Positions 60,856-64,000 of a DNA stretch of 64,000 bases are shown piece by piece; the first letter of the stretch is position 1; each line of letters begins with the position of its first letter. The position numbers were made by a program, and so were the translations under genes. The stretch is taken from positions 37,709 through 101,708 of the forward strand of contig JBGAMU010000019.1 of assembly GCA_044222685.1 (NCBI GenBank). The letters run 5' to 3'. This DNA comes from JAEUPI01 sp044222685. GTDB lineage: Bacteria > Pseudomonadota > Gammaproteobacteria > Burkholderiales > Burkholderiaceae_C. Under the pieces are notes generated by a model. That model made no database searches, was not told the DNA's origin, and saw only the letters and a list, made by a program, of their open reading frames with translations.

Positions 60856-61905
60856 TTACTTCTTGACCACCGACACGCCGGTCACCTTGCCGACGGTGGC
60901 GTTGTAGTCGGCCACGCAGGCGGCCGAGCAGCGCTCGCTCCACTTGGGCAGCGTGATCTCCGACACCACCTTCTTCAGCAGCTCGCGGTCGGCGGCGCCG
61001 GGCTGCACCACCTTCATCCTGCCCTTGGTGCCCAGGCGGCAGGCGTCGGTGCCGGCGTTGCATTCGTAGCCCTGCTGGGTGAACAGATCGGCAGCGTCCC
61101 AGAGCTGCTTTTCCAGCGTCTTGATCTGCTCGTCGAGGAATGCGCGCAGCTTGGGGTCCCAGCCCTTCCAGGTCTTGGCGTTGACGGCATAGCCGATCTG
61201 GCCCCAGGACACCGGCAGCGCCAGCAGGTGCGTGGTCACCTCGTGCCACTTGGCGGCGTTGCCCGACAACGTGCCGGTGATGGCGCAGTCGACGGTCTTG
61301 TTCTGCAGCGCCGGCACCACCTCGCCGAAGGCCAGCGTCACCGGCGTGCCACCGAGCGCGGCCACCAGCTCCGACTGCGAGCGCCCGGCGGCGCGCACCT
61401 TCTTGCCCTTGATGTCGGCCAGGCCCTTGATCTCGCCGACGCAATAGAACACCTGCCCCGGATAGGTGCCGAAGCCCAGCAGTTCGACGCCGAACTTGTC
61501 GCGATAGAGCCTCTCGTACACCGGGCGCACCGCGTCGGTGACCTTGCGCGCGGTGCCCACGTCGGTGAGCAGCCCGGCCACGTCGATCATCTCGTTGGCC
61601 GGGTCGTCGGCGGCGAGATAGGCCACCACGGTGGCGCCGATCTCCATCACGCCCTGGCCCATCAGGCGCAGCACCTCCGGGCCCTTGAGGCCCATCTCGT
61701 TGAAGCCCTTGATCTCGGCCGTGACCGCGCCGCCCGACTTCTCGGCCAGCTGCTTGGTCCAGAACGGCACTTCGTAGTCCTTGTACTGCGTGAGGCTGCT
61801 GATCGAGCCCACCACACGCAGGTGCGTCTTGGGCACGGCCTGCGACCAGGCCGGCAGGGCAACGGTCACAGCCAGCGCGACAGCGGCAACGAGGGTCTTC
61901 GACAT
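60856..61905 (-). CDS. TRAP transporter solute-binding protein (DctP)
   Basis: The 349-residue periplasmic receptor has a signal peptide (VAAVALAVTVALPAWSQA) and DctP-family features: YEVPFWTKQLAEKSGGAVTA, the conserved KGKKVRAAGRSQSELVAALG with the substrate-binding Arg, and LAFGEVVPALQNKTVDCAIT. Four cysteines in GYECNAGTDACRLG and ERCSAACVADYN are unusual and may form disulfides. The ligand is unknown; operon context suggests a 5-oxoproline- or glutamate-like acid. Confidence 0.92.
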   Translation of the reverse strand: MSKTLVAAVALAVTVALPAWSQAVPKTHLRVVGSISSLTQYKDYEVPFWTKQLAEKSGGAVTAEIKGFNEMGLKGPEVLRLMGQGVMEIGATVVAYLAADDPANEMIDVAGLLTDVGTARKVTDAVRPVYERLYRDKFGVELLGFGTYPGQVFYCVGEIKGLADIKGKKVRAAGRSQSELVAALGGTPVTLAFGEVVPALQNKTVDCAITGTLSGNAAKWHEVTTHLLALPVSWGQIGYAVNAKTWKGWDPKLRAFLDEQIKTLEKQLWDAADLFTQQGYECNAGTDACRLGTKGRMKVVQPGAADRELLKKVVSEITLPKWSERCSAACVADYNATVGKVTGVSVVKK

Positions 61906-61952
61906 CGGGTCTTCTCCTGGGGGTTGGCGGGACGGGAGCGTGATGATGGGGA

Positions 61953-62765
61953 TCAGAGCGCAGCGAGCTGGGGGTTGCGCAGATCGGTGACCAGCATCGA
62001 TCCGGGGGCATGCGTGATGCACAACCCGGGCCGGGCCGCAGCCAGTGTCGCCTGCGGCGTGACGCCGCAGGCCCAGAACACCGGCAGTTCGTCGGTGCGC
62101 ACCTCGACGGCGTCGCCGTAGTGCGGCTGCATCAGGTCGTCGATGCCGATCAGCGCCGGGTCGCCCAGGTGCACCGGTGCGCCATGCACCGCCGGAAAGC
62201 GCGAGGTGATCTGCACCGCGCGGATCGCGTCGGCCGCCTTCAGCGGCCGCATCGACACCACCAGCGGCCCGGCGAAGGGGCCGGCCGCTTCGGTGGCGAT
62301 CGAGCTGCGGTACATCGCGACGTTGCGCCCCAGCTGCTGGTGGCGCAACGGCACGCCGGCCTCGGCCAGCGCCCACTCGAAGCTGAACGAGCAGCCGATG
62401 ACGAAGGCCACCAGGTCGTCGCACCAGTGCGCGCGCACGTCCGTGGGCTCGTCGATGAGCTCACCGTGGCGCCAGACCCGGTAGCGCGGCAGATCGCTGC
62501 GCAGGTCGATGCCCTGGCCCAGCGACCGCACGGCAAAGTCGCCGGGCGAGCCGACGGCCAGCAGCGGGCAGGGCTTGGGATTGCGCTGGCAGTAGAGCAG
62601 GAAGTCGGCGGCGTACGCCTGCGGCAGCACCACCAGGTTGCCCTGCACCAGGTCGGCCGCGGCGCCGCTGGTGTTGCCGGTGAATCGGTCCTCGCGGATC
62701 TGTCCGCGCAGCGCAGCGCCGCGCGCGGCGGCGTCGGGATCGAAGCGGGGACGGGTCGGATGCAT
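61953..62765 (-). CDS. Putative hydro-lyase of the D-glutamate cyclase family (DUF1445)
   Basis: The 270-residue protein has the family blocks FTGNTSGAAADLVQGNLVVL, DFLLYCQRNPKPCPLLAVG, LPRYRVWRHGEL, FVIGCSFSFEWAL, NVAMYRSSI, VVSMRPL, VHLGDPALIGI and VFWACGVTPQATL, ending HAPGSMLVTDL. Family PF07286 includes the mammalian D-glutamate cyclase, which interconverts D-glutamate and 5-oxo-D-proline. The bacterial member's reaction is inferred. It is 47 bases upstream of dctP in the same direction. Confidence 0.9.
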   Translation of the reverse strand: MHPTRPRFDPDAAARGAALRGQIREDRFTGNTSGAAADLVQGNLVVLPQAYAADFLLYCQRNPKPCPLLAVGSPGDFAVRSLGQGIDLRSDLPRYRVWRHGELIDEPTDVRAHWCDDLVAFVIGCSFSFEWALAEAGVPLRHQQLGRNVAMYRSSIATEAAGPFAGPLVVSMRPLKAADAIRAVQITSRFPAVHGAPVHLGDPALIGIDDLMQPHYGDAVEVRTDELPVFWACGVTPQATLAAARPGLCITHAPGSMLVTDLRNPQLAAL

Positions 62766-63028
62766 GGGCGCGGATGGTGGCGCGCCGCCCCCGGCCGGGC
62801 AAGCAGAAGTTTTCTCGCTCAGGTCATCGAGTTTTTCGATGTCTTCCCACGTCGGCTGGCACGCGCTGGGTCTCGAAGGTGTCAGAAGCCGCGTTGGTCA
62901 ACCTTGGCGATCCCTGCGCGCGCCGGGCTCGAAAGGCGTTGTCGCACACGTGGTGCTCGCCGAGTTTGCCGTTGCAGCCTTCGAAGCTGAAGTTGTAAGG
63001 CGTCGTCCACGAACGGAAACCGCCCGCG
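62766..63028. other. Intergenic region with a possible degraded coding remnant
   Basis: These 263 bases separate the LysR gene from the operon it probably controls. They should contain the operon promoter, but no clear -35/-10 pair stands out. One minus-strand frame around 62935-63010 reads like protein (PYNFSFEGCNGKLGEHHVC), and it is interrupted or shifted before any start or stop. It could be a gene remnant or chance. I do not recognise it. Confidence 0.35.
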
Positions 63029-63910
63029 TCAGCGCCGCTTCGAATGCACCCGCGCCGGCAGGCTGTCCAGCAGCCCGCGCAGCGCGCTCGAGGCCGGGTC
63101 GTCGCGCCAGCTGGCGTGGATGGGCAGCGGCGGCAGCGCGGCGTCGCAGGCCAGCACCTTCAGCGGCAGCCGCTCGGCCAGGCGCTCCACGACCGCGCGC
63201 GGCAGTGTGGCCACACCGAGGCCACCCTCCACCAGCTGGGCCATCGCGCTGATCGACGACACCGCATGCAGCCGCAGCGGCTCCAGCCCGTGCTGCGCCA
63301 GCAGCTCGGCCAGCGCCACCTGCGGCTGCGAGCCGCGCTGGAAGGTCAGCAGCTCCAGCGCGGCGATCTCGCCCAGCGTCCAGCGCCGGCGGCGGTGCAG
63401 CCGTGCATGGCCGACGAAGACCATCTCCATCGCCGGCAGCGCGCGCGTGGCCAGCCCGCCGCCGGAGGGCAGCGCAGCCAGCGCGATGTCGAGCGCGCCG
63501 CGCGAGAGCTGGTCCAGCAGCACGGGCGTCGCCTCCACGGTCAGCTCCAGCGCCAGCTGCGGCTGCGCCTTGCGCAGTCCGTTGACCCAGTCGATCAGCC
63601 ACGAGTGCAGCACCGACTCGATGGCGCCCACGCGCAAGCGCGTCGGCCGCGCCGCACCCGAACCGAGCTCGGTCTTGATCTCGCGCTGCAGCGCCAGCAG
63701 CCGCTCGGCATAGGCGAAGAAGCGCTGACCGGCCACCGTGACGCGGAAGCTGCGGTCGCGCCGGTCGAGCAGCAGCGTGCCCAGCTCCTGCTCGAGCGCG
63801 GCGATGCGCGAGGACATGGCCGACTGCGTGAGGTGCAGCTTCTCGGCCGCACGCGTCACGCTGCGCAGCGTCACCACCCAGTAGAAGGCCTCGACGAAGC
63901 GCAGGTTCAT
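63029..63910 (-). CDS. LysR-family transcriptional regulator
   Basis: The 293-residue regulator has the N-terminal winged helix (MNLRFVEAFYWVVTLRSVTR, AAEKLHLTQSAMSSRIAALE) and a LysR effector domain (residues ~90-290) with LRVGAIESVLHSWL and GLGVATLPRAVVERL. It lies directly upstream of the DUF1445-TRAP-oxoprolinase operon and reads in the same direction, so it is the likely regulator. The inducer is unknown but may be the operon's substrate. Its ATG overlaps a TGA that could end another leftward frame outside the window. Confidence 0.93.
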   Translation of the reverse strand: MNLRFVEAFYWVVTLRSVTRAAEKLHLTQSAMSSRIAALEQELGTLLLDRRDRSFRVTVAGQRFFAYAERLLALQREIKTELGSGAARPTRLRVGAIESVLHSWLIDWVNGLRKAQPQLALELTVEATPVLLDQLSRGALDIALAALPSGGGLATRALPAMEMVFVGHARLHRRRRWTLGEIAALELLTFQRGSQPQVALAELLAQHGLEPLRLHAVSSISAMAQLVEGGLGVATLPRAVVERLAERLPLKVLACDAALPPLPIHASWRDDPASSALRGLLDSLPARVHSKRR

Positions 63911-64000
63911 GCGGCCCGTGCGCCCGTCAGCCGGCCCGCCCGGTCCGCCAGGCGGCCCGGATGCGCGCCCCGCAGACGGCCGATTCGCGCGCCGGACGCT

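Noticed and set aside
63911..64000. End of another leftward gene overlapping the LysR start (frame ending GARAA-stop)
   Set aside because: A 30-codon open tail at the window edge with no recognisable sequence cannot be separated from chance in GC-rich DNA.

Overview
The window looks like chromosomal DNA from a high-GC betaproteobacterium of the order Burkholderiales. The evidence is gene content and order: queG / tsaE-amiC / mutL, a ribD-ribE-ribBX-ribH-nusB cluster, ybgC-tolQRA, a Bug-family periplasmic binding protein, a ZTP riboswitch ahead of glyA-nrdR, and dense packing with many 4-base ATGA/GTGA overlaps. I found no rRNA, tRNA, intact insertion sequence, prophage or CRISPR array. Almost everything reads as core or mildly accessory chromosome, and no intergenic gap exceeds 300 bases.

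Layout. 1-4.9 kb: a soluble hybrid histidine kinase (truncated by the window edge), a repeat-rich lipoprotein and a divergent NarL/LuxR-type response regulator, with two CGGAC-type palindromes between the last two. 5-10.9 kb: housekeeping genes (hslO, a DUF455 protein, xerD, an NDUFA9-like protein, a Bug solute-binding protein, queG). 10.9-18.2 kb: tsaE, a broken amiC, dedA, mutL, a lipoprotein hydrolase, an RluF-like pseudouridine synthase, a MocA-like nucleotidyltransferase and pdxH. 18.2-21.3 kb: DUF3299 / FtsX / LolD-like ABC genes with msrA. 21.5-27.1 kb: a DUF218 protein, ubiD, a lytic transglycosylase, ZTP riboswitch-glyA and nrdR. 27.3-32.2 kb: six type IV pilin-like genes without pilY1. 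32.2-38.3 kb: riboflavin synthesis plus nusB and an aminotransferase. 38.4-42.8 kb: a PEGA-tailed Ser/Thr kinase, a TssQ-like lipoprotein, ybgC and tolQRA.

42.8-51.2 kb is one leftward run resembling the E. coli ynjBCD-F set: an ABC importer of unknown substrate, a CDP-alcohol phosphatidyltransferase, a TVP38-flavin disulfide oxidoreductase fusion, a DUF3047 protein and a second flavoprotein. 51.2-54.5 kb is a bufferin-type RiPP locus: BufA-like precursor (DUF2282), BufB-like MNIO enzyme (DUF692), a frameshifted BufC-like partner (DUF2063) and DoxX, divergent from an ECF sigma/anti-sigma pair.

54.5-63.9 kb is a leftward catabolic operon: fused HyuA-HyuB (5-oxoprolinase/hydantoinase type), a DUF2848 protein, a three-part TRAP transporter, a D-glutamate-cyclase-family protein (DUF1445) and a LysR regulator. 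The combination suggests uptake and processing of 5-oxoproline or D-glutamate-like compounds. The most unusual points are the two internal out-of-frame deletions (amiC and bufC), the uncharacterised ynj-like operon, and the cyclase + oxoprolinase + TRAP combination.
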